Source of the DNA: Ornithodoros turicata
Lineage: Eukaryota; Arthropoda; Arachnida; Ixodida; Argasidae
Length of the DNA stretch: 64,000 bases
Direction: 5' to 3'
NCBI RefSeq assembly: GCF_037126465.1
Contig: NC_088206.1
Span: 31,498,790 to 31,562,789, forward strand
Shown piece after piece: positions 53,143 to 64,000 of this stretch. Within the stretch, counting starts at the first letter, position 1. Each line of letters opens with the position of its first letter. Under the pieces are notes generated by a model. The model was not told where the DNA came from and searched no databases. It was given only the letters and a program-made list of their open reading frames with translations. A program made the translations under genes and the position numbers.

Positions 53143-53594
53143 CATTGACCATATTGCGCGCATTTCGGGTCAAACACGGAGGATTCAATACATTTTGTTC
53201 TTTTTGCACTCAGTTTTCAAAGGCCTTCAGTTGTTCACATGTTCACTGTTTACGTTCTCTCTGTTTTTTCGTTTGTTTTGCTTTTTCTGTTCTTCCGTCC
53301 TATTATTTCTATACCAGTTCTGCATATACATCATAGGATCCCGCAAGAGTGTGTGATTCTTGAGCTTTAGTTTTGTGTTCTTCATTTCTCTTTCCGTTTC
53401 TTTCATTATTTTTGTTTTATTTTCTTTGCCTTTTTTGACTTCCCCCTTTCACTTTTTTTGGAATAACAAGCCGACATCCATCTGGCTTACCTTTCCTTTC
53501 TATATAAATAAACCCCCCCCCCCCCCCCCGCCAGAGTACTTATTTCGCGGTGCGCCCTTGCCCCCTCCGGGAAAATGAAAACTCTCCGCCTCTG
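53143..53594. other. T-rich sequence ending in poly-C
   Basis: A pyrimidine-rich plus strand with C17 at 53513-53529, then tacttatttcgcggtgcgcc. No gene. Confidence 0.4.
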
Positions 53595-54776
53595 CAAGCA
53601 GCACACAATATTGGGCCCATATTGGCTGGTCATTGGCGATACGGGTACAATATGGGACCCGTTTCGCCAAGATTTCCCCCATATTGGCTGAAAATGGGCA
53701 ATGTGGGCCCCATATTGCCCAGTTTGAGCCAATATTGGGAAAATCCTGGCGATATGGGCCCCATATATCGCCCGCGTACACCCCATATTGACTGAAAAAA
53801 CAGAAATTGGTACGTACTCCAGTTGCATAAATGCACAAGCAGCACGGCAAGATTGAACGTTGAAGCGTGTGAAATACCCAATTCAGTACATCGTTACATC
53901 CAACAACTTCCCGCAGATGATACACATTGTTCGAAACAGTCAACGTACGTGGCAATCTCAGTGTAACGTTCGCTAGAATTCGACAACTCAACATTCCACG
54001 TTCTGGAAATAGCCGCCATCTTCCTTCGCGATGCCAATGCCAATCGGTTGAGCCGACAGGAGAGCGAGCGGGTTATTTGAGCGAAATCACGCGTCCTACA
54101 ACTAATGCGCATGCGCGACACCTCGAACGGACGTTTCATAGGGCTAAAATGTCGTTGGTTGCTGTAATGATAACGGAATTGCGGCAGGTCAAGTAAAAAA
54201 CACAATGTTTGATAGGAAGGGATGGCTCTTCTGTAAAGTTAGGTGCTTTCAAGTTGCTGCAAGCAGTGTGAATTGCTCTGGCGTATGTCCGTCACCGTCA
54301 CGAAAGTGTTTCGCTCGTTAGTAGTCTGGGAGCGAGTTAGAGAATTGTTTGTTGATTGAATTTTGCGATCCCAATGAAGGCTTCTGAGGATCTTTGGCAT
54401 TAGCAGTTCCGTGAGGTGGGCGTAGCACCCTTTCCTTGTTTTTTGGGGGGGCGATGCCGTGTTTTTTTTTTTTTTTTGTTTTTTTCATCATTTGCAAAGT
54501 GGATCAATTAGATTCACAGAAATAAAAAAGCAAAAATCAGAGAAAAGTATAATCAGTGATGAATATTATACAGGATAATGCTTTATTATTACGCGGACTC
54601 TCCGTTGGTGTTATCACAGAAATATTGGCAATATTGACGCAAAATGGGCTTGCCAATATGGGCAGCCCATATTGGTCCAATACGGATCCTGGTTGCACTC
54701 CCCATATTGGTCCAATATTGGCAATCTTGGTAGCCCATATGGGTCAAATATTGGACCAATATTGGTGTGCTGCTTG
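53595..54776. mobile_element. TIR element with CCAATATGGG subterminal repeats
   Basis: The left end CAAGCAGCACACAATATTGG matches the complement of the right end, CAAGCAGCACACCAATATTGG, but for one base. About ten to twelve copies of CCCATATTGG/CCAATATGGG-type motifs lie at 53600-53795 and again at 54610-54765, in both orientations. The middle (53.8-54.55 kb) has no recognised gene. It interrupts a LINE ORF1. Confidence 0.75.
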
Positions 54777-55588
54777 GGTAGACATGTTTTCCGTCGGTTA
54801 CAGCATGCAGCACATGACCGTAGCGAAGGCAGTTGTTGCACTGAAATATGCTCGGTAGGTACTCAGGACTTGTATGGTCAGGAGGTGAAAGCTGACACAC
54901 TTGGGAGGTTTTGGCCCAAGGAACGTGAGTCTCACCGCACCAGTGTCCCGTCTTATTCTTCTGGGTGCTAGGAGAGGAGGGTCGGACTTAATGGCCTCCA
55001 TAATTTGGCTGTCGGAGATGGACGTGTCAACTCCCGAAAGGACACCATGGGCTGGATTTTGAACTTTTCGCTATCCCGTAACGCTTGCTAAACGCTCGTG
55101 CTCTCCGGTTGACGGCCAATGCGCGTGACGGAATGAGCGCGCCAATTCTGAAAAATAGCTATAACGATCGCTATGTGCACATCAAGATTGAGCCCCATAG
55201 CATGAGTTGAACGGGCGGGGCTCATAGGCACGGACAGGTATAGAACATATGCGATTGAGCTGCAGGAGGAATTTCGGAGCAGGGGCAACAACATCAACCG
55301 CTGTAATGTTCTTAGCGTAGTTTAGTTCGGCCAAATTTCCTTAATTCTCCCAGGGAGCTCAGAAGTGAGGAATTGCGAGAGCTTTAATTAGTTGAGCTTA
55401 GCTAGGTTCGATTCCCGCTCCAGTGGCGCAAAGATGACTGTGGTTCCCTCGAGCGAGGTGATGTGTTCGATGTTGCGCTTACTCGCCTTTAGAGCCTGTT
55501 TGACTACATCTTTGAAAGGTTGATCCTCATCGGACGACTCGGGAGTGGAGTGGTCGCTTGAAGAGGCACCTCTCTTGACATTGACCAC
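54777..55588 (-). pseudogene. LINE ORF1 N-terminal part
   Basis: 55388-55588 reads SSSDHSTPESSDEDQPFKDV, then VKQALKASKRNIEHITSLEG, a typical charged ORF1 start. Leftwards come ITAVDVVAPAPKFLLQL and, in 54798-55001, LLAPRRIRRDTGAVRLTFLG. The first knuckle CNNCLRYGHVLHAV lies at about 54800, just before the TIR insertion. The remaining knuckles are at 52440-52770. Several frame changes. Confidence 0.7.
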
Positions 55589-55848
55589 AGGCTGCTCTCA
55601 GGAGAGCCAGGTTCGGAGCTATTCGCCTCTTCAGTAGATGAATCCACGACTTCAAGACAAGGGCCTCACCGGGGAGCGGACAGCTCGCCCGAGCCCAAGC
55701 GTCCCGAGTCCCCAGCGTGCGGCTTGCAATATAGAGGATACCCGAAATAATCCCCTTACAATAACAATTAATAATTCGCAGGAGTCAACAAAAGGAGCAA
55801 CAAAATCGTACGTCCGCACGATTCGGCATCGTCGTCGTTCTGTTAAAA

Positions 55849-55990
55849 CAGAACTTCACCACATAGCACGCTCCTAGCCAACAATCATCCCGAATGACAA
55901 CGTTCTCGCCCCTGATGTGTTGAAAACGGGACGGGGAGCCTATTCTGTGCCGTGCATAATGGCACAAAATAGACTCCGCCTCCCGTTTTC
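55849..55990. repeat. truncated hairpin MITE (degenerate copy 6)
   Basis: acttcaccacatagcacgctcctagccaac at the left, gttgaaaacgggacgggg, a short turn, and cctcccgttttc at the right. The right outer third is missing. Confidence 0.8.
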
Positions 55991-56090
55991 AGCGGCGGCT
56001 GAGAACCTCATAACTGACGTCTACCGCTCACACACTCTGGTATTCACTGATGGCTCTATTGACGACTCTCAACAATATAAGAAAAAGTAT
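55991..56090 (+). pseudogene. I-type LINE RNase H start fragment
   Basis: AAAENLITDVYRSHTLVFTD, then GSIDD, matches the first RNase H block of the LINEs at 23.4 and 26.3 kb. It breaks off after about 30 codons. Confidence 0.75.
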
Positions 56091-56570
56091 GTACGGCAGT
56101 ACGCTTTTTGACGCTCAATCCGCGGATTTTAGCCGTTCGCTTCTGCATTCTGCAGATGTCCATCGGACGAACCGCGGCCGGCAGTGATGTACCCAGACCC
56201 CCTTAGGCTCCACCAGCACCCCACGTAAATTTTTGACGGCATCCCTCTAACTTTTCCGGTTGGGATATTCAAATCCACTGCTATATTCTTACAGAAAAAG
56301 TTTATCCCATATTTCTTTGCTCATGTAACCCAGCATGCACTCACCATCATCTTTGTGAGCCAGAGAGAGCCAAGGAGTCAGCTTTCCAACAGAATAGCCC
56401 CATTCGGCATTACACTTTTATGCATCATATTGTCCAACATCAAGTGCTCAATTTCTATCACAGGTGGAGACAAGCAGTTTGATGGAACCTCCCATATGAA
56501 AATGGCCTATAGACTGAGCACATAGCACCTATATATTCCTATATCATTCTATATGCTTGCTGTGCCTATG
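56091..56570. other. no recognisable feature
   Basis: No coding or structural signal that I can support. Confidence 0.4.
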
Positions 56571-56599
56571 GCCAAAAATGTATAAAAATTGTGTACAGA

Positions 56600-56800
56600 A
56601 GTCTATATATATATATATATATGCTTTGGGAATGTGGAAGGACGGCAAAGTGGACAATTGTGTTTCTATTTGTTTCTAGTGTTCTAGTGTTTCTATTCAA
56701 CATATAGACATGATATATAAATATATATCATGTCTATATATATATATATATATATATGTTGAATAGAAAGTTGTATATAGAATAAGATAAGATAAGATAT
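56600..56800. repeat. (TA)n microsatellites and AT inverted repeat
   Basis: (TA)n at 56606-56622 and 56737-56757. A local inverted repeat with tctatt/aatagaaa and gacatgatatataaatatatatcatgtc (56707-56735) lies between them. Confidence 0.85.
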
Positions 56801-57569
56801 ATGCATAAGATTGCACGGAGACATGTCTTTTTCACACTTTCCATGTGTTCTCGTCTGAACAACACATTTTCAATATTGGTAGAATGCGCTACTCAGTCAC
56901 AACAAACACAACATTCTCGCATGTGCGAGACACTAGGGGAACAAAAACAATACACAAAAACTGCCTGTAGATGGGCAATGTCGTTCCCACGTGCCTTTTG
57001 AATAATTTGTGTTCCCGCTGAATTATATGTGTCTCATAATCTGTGTACTCGTGTGCTTGTTCAGCAGTTTCTGTGCCCGCTTAATATGTGTGCCTTTGTT
57101 GGAGCGCACTACATTGCTCCGCCGGTGATGAGTGACATGGCACCGCGTATTCTTCCGCAGAGCTCTCCTTGCTTTCACGCCCGTTGTCTTCGTTGCACCT
57201 CGTCGTTGACAAGGATGACAACCGTTCTTTTCACTGGGTTTGATTAAATACAAGAGAGGTAGGTCAACCTAGCTGCGATACATCGTACGACGCCGACGTT
57301 TTACTTGTATTTGAGCATGAAGTACGTTCATTTGCAGACATCGGTGGACGCATTGCAAATGGCGGCAGACGAGGATCGGATACATGGGTGAAGGGACGGC
57401 GTACATTACAAGTGAGGCTAATTGTATCCTTTCATTCCAGATGACTGTGGACTGTATCAGTTGCAAGGACGTAAGTTACAAAATGGTGTATCGTACGAGC
57501 TTTCATGTGAGAAGACTGCGAGCTGGTGTTAACTTCGGTTTCTTTGCAGATAGTTCTACGTCTCAACGG
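56801..57569. other. no recognisable feature
   Basis: Frames of up to 114 aa on the plus strand (57384-57728) have no domain. Splice-like signals occur but no gene model emerges. Confidence 0.3.
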
Positions 57570-57845
57570 TCACTCATGTGTGCAAAACTCCAACTGTTTC
57601 TCACATCGAAGCGTGTCTGGTGTCACTTCCTTGGACAATCGTTCGTCAGCCATTTCGTCCGAGGAACTGTCGTGTTCGTCAGGATGGTCTTGATCGAGCT
57701 TTGCGGTGACTGCCTGTTTGAAGTTTGACTGCCTGGTGCATTGGATGAGTTGTGTGTCCGTGTAACGTGTTCCATATGTGTGCGTCGGCGTTAAGTGAAC
57801 CGTGTATGATTTCTGTTCGGCAAATAATGATGTACTGGATGCCAA
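57570..57845 (-). CDS. unidentified 91-aa open frame
   Basis: Starts MASSTSLFAEQKSYTVHLTP and has an acidic, Ser-rich middle (DEHDSSSDEMADERLS). It could be the 5' exon of a transposon or host gene. No domain, no clear donor. Low confidence that it is coding. Confidence 0.25.
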   Translation of the reverse strand: MASSTSLFAEQKSYTVHLTPTHTYGTRYTDTQLIQCTRQSNFKQAVTAKLDQDHPDEHDSSSDEMADERLSKEVTPDTLRCEKQLEFCTHE

Positions 57846-57904
57846 TCTAAAGGTATGTGGACGCCAATAAAATTTAGTGTTACGTGTTCGATGGCCGTGG
57901 TGCT

Positions 57905-57956
57905 TTTTCTTTATTTTATTTTATTATCATTATTATTATTATTATTATTATTATTT
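57905..57956 (+). repeat. (ATT)n microsatellite
   Basis: A run of TTATTTTATTT followed by about ten TTA/ATT units. Confidence 0.9.
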
Positions 57957-59929
57957 CGTTTTTGTGTAACGCGAGTTGGGCGAACTCGGCGGGCACAGCT
58001 CATCTGAATCAGAAATTGCATACACATACCCACGAAGACATAAAAAGAGACATGTACTACCTATAGATAATCTTACTCTCAGAGTTCAATATACTGTGTA
58101 TAGAGAACCGTGTGTACATTTGTATAAGGGTGAGTGTATACAAAGTGTATACAATTAGTCCAAAATAGTTATAAGAAATGCATAAGTCTATACACCAAGG
58201 TGTATACAAATGCTATAGGTGATTTGAATAGAATTCTATAAAATTTCCATAAGCCATTTTCATAAGGGCTGCTTCAGGTGGTGAGTATGCGAAGCTTCCA
58301 TTTATTAGGCAAGTTTAATATCTGTTTTGTAGAGTGAATGAAATGTTAATTCTGAGTCACAGTGAATGTTAGTATTGTGAAACCGGCAGCTTATGGAGGA
58401 GTATCAGCCTCTACGAGTGATATTGTTCGCATACTGTCATGGACTGATGTTGTTTAATTGTGAATTTTTATTGTTTGGTTCCAGAAGTGAGGCTTCCACC
58501 TGCGTCACACACTGAACGAGCCATTGAAACTAAACTAAAACAAGGCCCTTTCCCTTTTTGTATATATATAATCAAACTCAACTCAAACTCAAAATAGGCC
58601 CTTTCCAGAGCCACCACATGTTTTACGCAGACACAAACATTACGTTATGAACGTACCAACATGCACATTAGTGTTTTTGGTCCAGCTGCAAACACTTTTC
58701 TGAATTGTGTTGCTGGTTCTAATGAACTTTTTTAAAATTCAATTTTAGCAACTTTTTATGAACGGCGTCTAATGGACTATATGCACACCTGTGACTCTTA
58801 GTACAATTCCAGTTACAGTTCTAGTGCACCAAGGACACTTCAAGGGTTCAAGAATATGGAGGTATTGGGCACTGATACGCGCACGATGTAAGTTTTTTTC
58901 TCTTGGTCTTAATCTTTTTTTCAGCACATCAAGCTTCACATCTGCACTGCTCGTATACTGTATGGAAGGAAAGAACCTGTTACCACCCTGTCAACATGAA
59001 CCTAAATGCCAGCGCTCCACACAGCAACTGAAAATATAGCAAGAACAAGCGAAATAAACTCTACTGACATAATGTAATCAGCTTTTGTTAGACACATTTA
59101 ATATTTGTATCAGGTTCACAAAGCTCTCATGTACACAGGACAAAATAAAACTGTGGTAATACTGTTAGACAGACCCGCGTCCATCGCCATCGTGTTCTTC
59201 TTCTTCCCACGCTCTCCCTGGGTGATGCGCCTACTTGATTCGCTCGGTGCACAATAAACAGTTTCACACAATAAACACATAGTTTCACACAATAAACAGA
59301 CATAGACGACCAAACCGTTCTCTTGCTCACAATGCACACATTGGCATTAACCTCTATCCTCCATTTAGAAATGAAGCATAAATCCATGCTCAGGGCAAAA
59401 GGTGTTTTTCGTTTGTTTTTTTTTTCAAGCATATAGGTGAAAAACGTGGCACAAAAGAAACCACTCTATGGTGAAGCTGAATAGACGATTCAAAATGTGC
59501 ATTACACAAGTACCAGCGCTTGTCCTTGCCGTGTGATAACCTTGGTTTGTAGTCCGGAATGATGTGCAATGAAAATTCCCACTGTACTTGCAATATCTGA
59601 CTCCAAGTCTAGACTGCTTGTCAGACATGCTTCTTGAACTGAAACAAAGGGTTAAAACTTTCGAAACTGTCAATGCATACACATATGACTAACAGTATGA
59701 CCAGTATAACCGCTCAATAATTTGACTTCACACTGCAACATTTCCTCACCACATATCGTTATGAAAAGCAGTAACCATCGATGTTCTTTTGATTGTGTAC
59801 GCAGTTACGTTTTCTGAATAGCAAAGCAGCTTTTACGTACATGCAAAAACAACAATGACAATGACGGTGAGTCCTACAATGCAAGATATGCCTCGTTTGA
59901 GTTGTAGAGTGGGCCGCTTGACCCTTATG
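57957..59929. other. no recognisable gene
   Basis: AT-rich. It contains a short caaactcaactcaaactcaa stretch at 58573-58592 next to a duplicated aggccctttcc (58543 and 58598). Other frames look random. Confidence 0.4.
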
Positions 59930-60235
59930 TTACTCGTATTATCCTCTATATGAAGTTGATGGGTACAGCGTCCTGATTCTGCGCACAGCACATCGTGGTA
60001 TCTGCCTTCGGTTTCTTGTGCGAAGGTATCCATGAATCCAGCTTGTGAAGAGCAATACGCAGTGAATCGGAAGCGCCTTTGTGAAACAATTATAAAGAAG
60101 AAAAGTATTGATTTGTTTGACTAACAGCAGATGAACTAAAACCACGATGATCCATGTATTCGAAATGAAATTTGAATGAAATCACGCCATTTACGAGGTA
60201 TGAGAAGTTTTTTGACACTGTACCTATTGTCAAGT

Positions 60236-61003
60236 AGTTCGAGAGTGCATTTCAGGCAACGAGGCTGTGGACGCTGCTGCACACCGGGCTCTTCAACTCA
60301 GGCGCGTCCAAATGATGCTCATTTCATGCTCATTTCACCAAGGGCGACGCTGGTCGAATGCTGAATGAGCTCAAGCAACAAATGTGCAGTACCTCCTGGT
60401 TAACAAGATCTGCTCGGGATTCGCTTCTGTACAACGTCGACCCAGAGTTACGCTTTCGAGTACCACCTTCCTTCACGCGACAAACGAGGACTGTCCTACA
60501 TAGGCTACGGCTCAATGTACCGTACAGCGCACGTCTCCTCTTCAAACTTGGAAAGCGAGACTCTCCGAACTGTAGTGAGTGTGGCGTTGTAAAGGATGTG
60601 GAACACATCCTTCTCAGGTGTCAGAAATACATTGATTCCCGAAGGGCATTAGAGACGAGCCTCTCTTGTGTGGACTCCCGAGCCTTCGACATCGCGAAAC
60701 TGTTAGGTCCTCCGTCGTCCGATAAGGCGCTAAGGGCACTTGAAGACTTTCTGCGTACAACCCAGCTTATGGACATTCTATGACTAGCTGAATGTGCTGT
60801 GTGTGCCCCCAGCGATTCCGACATTTTACTCTCACTTGGTCCAAATCTTTGAACTCCATGTTGAACTCCATTATCATCTCTGTTCTTCTCTGGGCATCTC
60901 TGTTCTACTTTCTGTGTGTTAGTGTACTGGGGTAGCCAGTTCGACTTCGTCGAAACTCGCATCAATTTTTTCTTTATCACATCACATCACATCATATCAC
61001 ATC
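60236..61003 (+). mobile_element. I-type LINE 3' end with (CACAT)n tail
   Basis: It starts inside RNase H (ECISGNEAVDAAAHRALQLR), continues through 60358-60783 and ends in the pentanucleotide tail atcacatcacatcacatcat (60974-61003). Confidence 0.88.
60358..60783 (+). pseudogene. LINE ORF2 C-terminus with CCHC motif
   Basis: The frame is open from RNase H tail to a natural stop: HRLRLNVPYSARLLFKLGKR, then SPNCSECGVVKDVEHILLRC, then AKLLGPPSSDKALRALEDFL. It is close to the end of the minus-strand LINE at 22.0-22.8 kb (CNECGVLANVEHILLRC), so both probably belong to one family. Only the tail survives. Confidence 0.85.
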
Positions 61004-61416
61004 GAGAGTACGCATGCGGCGGTCATCACGACAAAAGATGGGTGCGTAAACCAGCGAGCTCCCTCCGCAGGCAAACGTCATTGAAGAGCGAGTGATCGGT
61101 GACACAACTGTCCCTGCACTCTCAGAGACAACAGACACATGGTGTTCGACAGGTTCCACTGGAGTACAACGAGTGCAGAGGCATCGGTCATTTCCAAGTG
61201 GACAAATGCCTAACAGTGCACAATCATCATGAGCGATCGGATATGATAGGCTTACCTGAAAATGTCGTCGCCATCGGACGGATCGTTTTCACTGCCTGCA
61301 CCTTCACTTGCGGCAGGGTCAAGTGGCAGATGGTCTGTAGAGTAAGGGTTGACATCTAACACAATTTCTTCAACGCTGTAATCCCCAGAACCGCTTGGAA
61401 GCGACGTCACTTTCAT

Positions 61417-62490
61417 ATTACGACGATTACGACATGACGCTGGCTGTCTGCTCGCTGCCTCGCATTGCACATGCCCGCCGACCCCAACGATCAGCTGCGC
61501 GGGAAGACGCGCTCTCATTGGCCCTGTTAGGCGTGACGTTTTCAAGACTTTGTGGAGAGGGACTTCATAATTCGTCGTCTGCTCTTTCGAAGTATTTCAT
61601 TAAATTGCTGAGCATATACGCGACCTATTCACTTGGGGTTTTCGCTACCCATGTCAGAGATCACCGAGAAATATTGTGGTACTGAAGTTTCGGAATCGAC
61701 CGGGATGGATGCGATAATCCCTTTAAAAGAAAATACACATGTAGGCATTCAAAATGTCATGGGAGGGGGTGCCTTCAACAACGGCAATAATTTTTTTCTT
61801 CCTAGACTACCTCAACTATCGCAGGAGCTACGGCTAACTATGGTGACGAAATTTTTCTTTTTTCGCGTAAGAACAAATATATTTTGAAGAATATGAAGAT
61901 TTTTTAATGAAAAAGGAGAGGGCGCCTTTTCACAGGAGAGGGTCAGAAAGGCATAACTTTCTACTTCCAAGACGACCTCAAATAACGAATGAGCTGCAGC
62001 GGAGTACGGTGACGATTTTTTTTTCTCTTTTAAGGAAAATGCACCTGTAGATTTTCAATATGTTATTGGATAGGATCTGTTCTACAAATGGGACGACTTT
62101 CACGTCCAGGTATGTGAAAACACTATCTGAAAAGTGAATACGAAGGGAAGTGCCTCAGGATGCGAGTCGCCGATATTTCGAACAGCGACAAGTTCTGCTA
62201 TTCTTCTGTGTTCACTTTCATAGGTGAAAAGTGTCGTTTCTTACGAATGGTCAATATTATCGAACGCTTACTTAAACAACGAATACAGATCAGCTTGATA
62301 TTCTTGCGAGGAGCTAATCTCCATGCAGTAGTTTATGAGCATACATAATCTGGGGCTTCTGTAAAACACTAAATTGTAGAAAATGTTTGGTAAACGTGGC
62401 CAAAACGGGCTCCGTTCTTGAGCTCTCACCACGTCAGAAGATTTGTTCACATTCTCTTGTCTGCATGTGTCCGAAGAACGCACGGAAAGG
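61417..62490. other. unassigned, with an imperfect duplicated block
   Basis: Two loosely repeated segments (about 61750-61870 and 61910-62030) share gggtgcctt/gggcgccttttc, ctacctcaactatcgcaggag/cgacctcaaataacgaatgag and a gacgaaatttttctttttt-type end. No gene. Confidence 0.4.
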
Positions 62491-62540
62491 ATAACAACAA
62501 TAACTTTATTGAGAGATGATGAATGGGGTGATGATGAACA
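62491..62540 (-). repeat. LINE 3' end scrap
   Basis: acaacaataactttattgag resembles the 3' ends at 14619 and 34422 (caacaacaactttatttt) read on the same strand. Only the tail is present. Confidence 0.5.
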
Positions 62541-63365
62541 CTTTTTCATGCTTGAGCCAAGTTTGAGGCGTCTCCAATGTACAACAACAACAATAGTCTT
62601 GAGGAAAAAGTTTATACATACACACTCCTAAAGGAATGCACGCAATTTTTTTCAGCGATATCTAAGAGGGTCGAGCTACACTTGTGGCTTGTTTCGCCCT
62701 GTAAAAAATCGTTACTATTCGTTAATATATGCATTTTTCTTTTATTGTTCTTGGTGTGTCAGCCATGCGGTGAATGGCTATCTTTAAGAAATAAGCATCT
62801 TGTTGAGGATCACATGGTGAAAACTAAAGCCGCCTTATTCTCTACCACTCCACAAAGAATACTAGCGCCGCAGATATAAATCACAGAGCTTTGCGTTCTG
62901 CGCTGCATCACGGTGTCGATTAAAATACGAACGTCGCCAGTCTTCGTAACGGAAAAGGGGCGAAATACGGCTTATCGGCCATGCACGCAGTGGAGGGTGG
63001 AGCAGCTAGAGGACATGGGCTGGGCACCGCACATCACCCCACCGAAACATGGAAAATATTCCATTCCGACCAGATTTTTTGCGGAAGACGACTCAACGCC
63101 ATTCCGAAACCACCAAAATTATCCACGGAAAAAGAAGAAAATAGGCTCTCGCACCTGAAAATATGGCAAAATATGCACTAATCTTGAGGTTTCATGCGAA
63201 ATATGGCACAACGTGTGAAGCATGCATTTATATGCAACATATAAGCCTTGTTATCGGTCCCAAACCATGACCAAAATTGTTTTTTATAGTCGAGGTAGGA
63301 AACCATATAAAAACAACAACAACAAAACATGCATTTGCATGAAAATCCACGCTCTACTTATTACA
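62541..63365. other. no recognisable feature
   Basis: Short frames without domains, plus a (CAA)n stretch at 62583-62592. Confidence 0.4.
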
Positions 63366-63505
63366 GAACTTCACTACCGAGCACGGTGAAAGCCAACCAC
63401 TGCACATAATCATACCGTTATCACTCTTGCTTTGTGGAAGGCACCGGGCGTACTCCTTTCTGTGATAATGAACAGCGTAAGTGCCACAAAAAGGCGTAAC
63501 AAATC
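63366..63505. repeat. degenerate hairpin MITE (copy 7)
   Basis: agaacttcactaccgagcac, gttatcactcttgctttg, ataatgaacagcgtaagtgcc and caaaaaggcgtaac align with the left part and turn of the consensus hairpin MITE. The right arm is mostly lost at the junction with the LINE. Confidence 0.65.
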
Positions 63506-64000
63506 GGGACATCTCTGCAAATCACATGACTGAAGGCATTGTGAAAGTGCTTCGTTCCTCTAGCAAGCTTGTGAAGGTGGTCCCTGGTCATCTTGGCTCA
63601 AGCCCACGGGTGGAGCAGCTGCGAGCATGCCGTCGGCGAGCTGAGCGCAAAGCGCGTCGGACTGGGCTGTTGGAGGATGTGGTGGAGGCTCGCCGTATGA
63701 ACAAGTTGGTAACTACAGAACTGGCGTCTGTTGACCGAAAACGTTGGAGGCGGTTCTGCGAAACGCTGTCGCCTTTTCATAGTCCTGCGAAAGTATGGTG
63801 GATCGCTAGAAGTTTAAGAGAGCCGACACTTGACCGCAACCCGCTAGGTGCTCCAGCGTTGTTCTCTTCTAAGCCAGAAGGTGAAGTGGCTCTGGCTTTC
63901 TGCCAGACCATTGGCACTCAATCCGTGGCACCGTGTTCACCAGCTTTCATGAGTCACATGACCTATTTCACAGAACAGATTGAAGCTAGTCCAGTCATCA
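63506..64000 (+). pseudogene. I-type LINE ORF2, endonuclease-RT linker, runs off the edge
   Basis: Continuously open from about 63499 to the window end. It reads MTEGIVKVLRSSSKLVKVVP, GHLGSSPRVEQLRACRRRAE, RKARRTGLLEDVVEARRMNK, and later HSPAKVWWIARSLREPTLD. This corresponds to the linker at 36989-37468. The RT should follow beyond base 64000. It is the least damaged LINE coding stretch in the window. The MITE fragment sits at its 5' edge. Confidence 0.8.

Larger units (their letters stand above)
59936..61416 (-). pseudogene. P2X7-tail-like cysteine-domain gene, decayed copy 2
   Basis: Exon A (61256-61416) starts MKVTSLPSGSGDYSVEEIVL, is acidic (GSENDPSDGDDIF) and ends at a strong donor TTCAG|GTAAG. 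Exon B starts after GCACTGTTAG (61210) and carries NDRCLCTRCTPVEP, then in the next frame CVTDHSLFNDVCLRREL, then in a third APIFCRDDRRMR. Exon C (59936-60080) carries NRRQIPRCAVRRIRTLYPST and YRG. The same blocks in the same order occur on the plus strand at 8.5-9.2 kb. A plus-strand LINE (60236-61003) sits in the intron between B and C. Exon B holds at least two frame changes, so the gene is dead. Confidence 0.6.

Noticed and set aside
57384..57728. A 114-aa plus-strand gene
   Set aside because: No domain, overlaps another random-looking frame on the minus strand, and lacks supporting context.

Overview
This is eukaryotic nuclear DNA made almost entirely of transposable elements. I found no bacterial or phage genes, no CRISPR array and no intact conserved single-copy host gene. 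The best guess for the source is an arthropod, probably a chelicerate such as an ixodid tick. That guess rests on the mix of tRNA-headed SINEs, I-type and CR1-like LINEs, Ty3/gypsy elements, long-TIR foldback MITEs, hAT elements and THAP genes. It is an inference and was not tested by any database search.

1-17 kb. A palindrome carries two diverging tRNA-like units (721-1093). A Ty3/gypsy retrotransposon follows, with 306-bp LTRs (1382-7469) and a 4-bp target duplication. Its pol is broken by stops, frame changes and a large internal inverted repeat. Next come a decayed two-exon gene with a P2X7-tail-like cysteine domain (8.5-9.2 kb, + strand) and, on the minus strand, a spliced and decayed gene. 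That gene pairs a THAP exon (16.8-17.1 kb) with exons carrying a transposase-like motif (10.2-11.1 kb). A foldback MITE holding a truncated I-type LINE sits in the space between its exons.

18-28 kb. A SINE, another long-TIR MITE, and I-type LINE tails on both strands. Two hAT elements with perfect 8-bp target duplications (GCTGAACG and ATTGCAGG) split two of these LINEs. A Harbinger-type transposase pseudogene lies at 27.8-28.4 kb.

29-41 kb. Several copies of a ~250-bp hairpin MITE that duplicates TA. One cuts an unidentified reading frame at 32 kb. A 3.6-kb degenerate I-type LINE runs on the minus strand. A second one on the plus strand is split by a 2.6-kb TIR element, which itself holds a MITE, a Tigger-like element and a cysteine-rich candidate exon.

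42-52 kb. A CR1-like LINE on the minus strand is split by an internally deleted LTR retrotransposon. The 3' LTR of that element is split by a 4.0-kb TIR element with 8-bp target duplications, which contains a 769-bp almost perfect palindrome. A second CR1-like LINE (+) is cut by a hairpin MITE.

52-64 kb. LINE ORF1 remnants are split by a TIR element rich in CCAATATGGG motifs. A tRNA-like promoter, microsatellites and a second decayed copy of the P2X7-tail-like gene (59.9-61.4 kb, - strand) with a LINE in its intron come next. An I-type LINE runs off the right edge.

Little here works together. The order of insertion can be read from the nesting, and the genes of most interest are transposase-derived or transposon-associated families that show splice signals but carry disabling changes.
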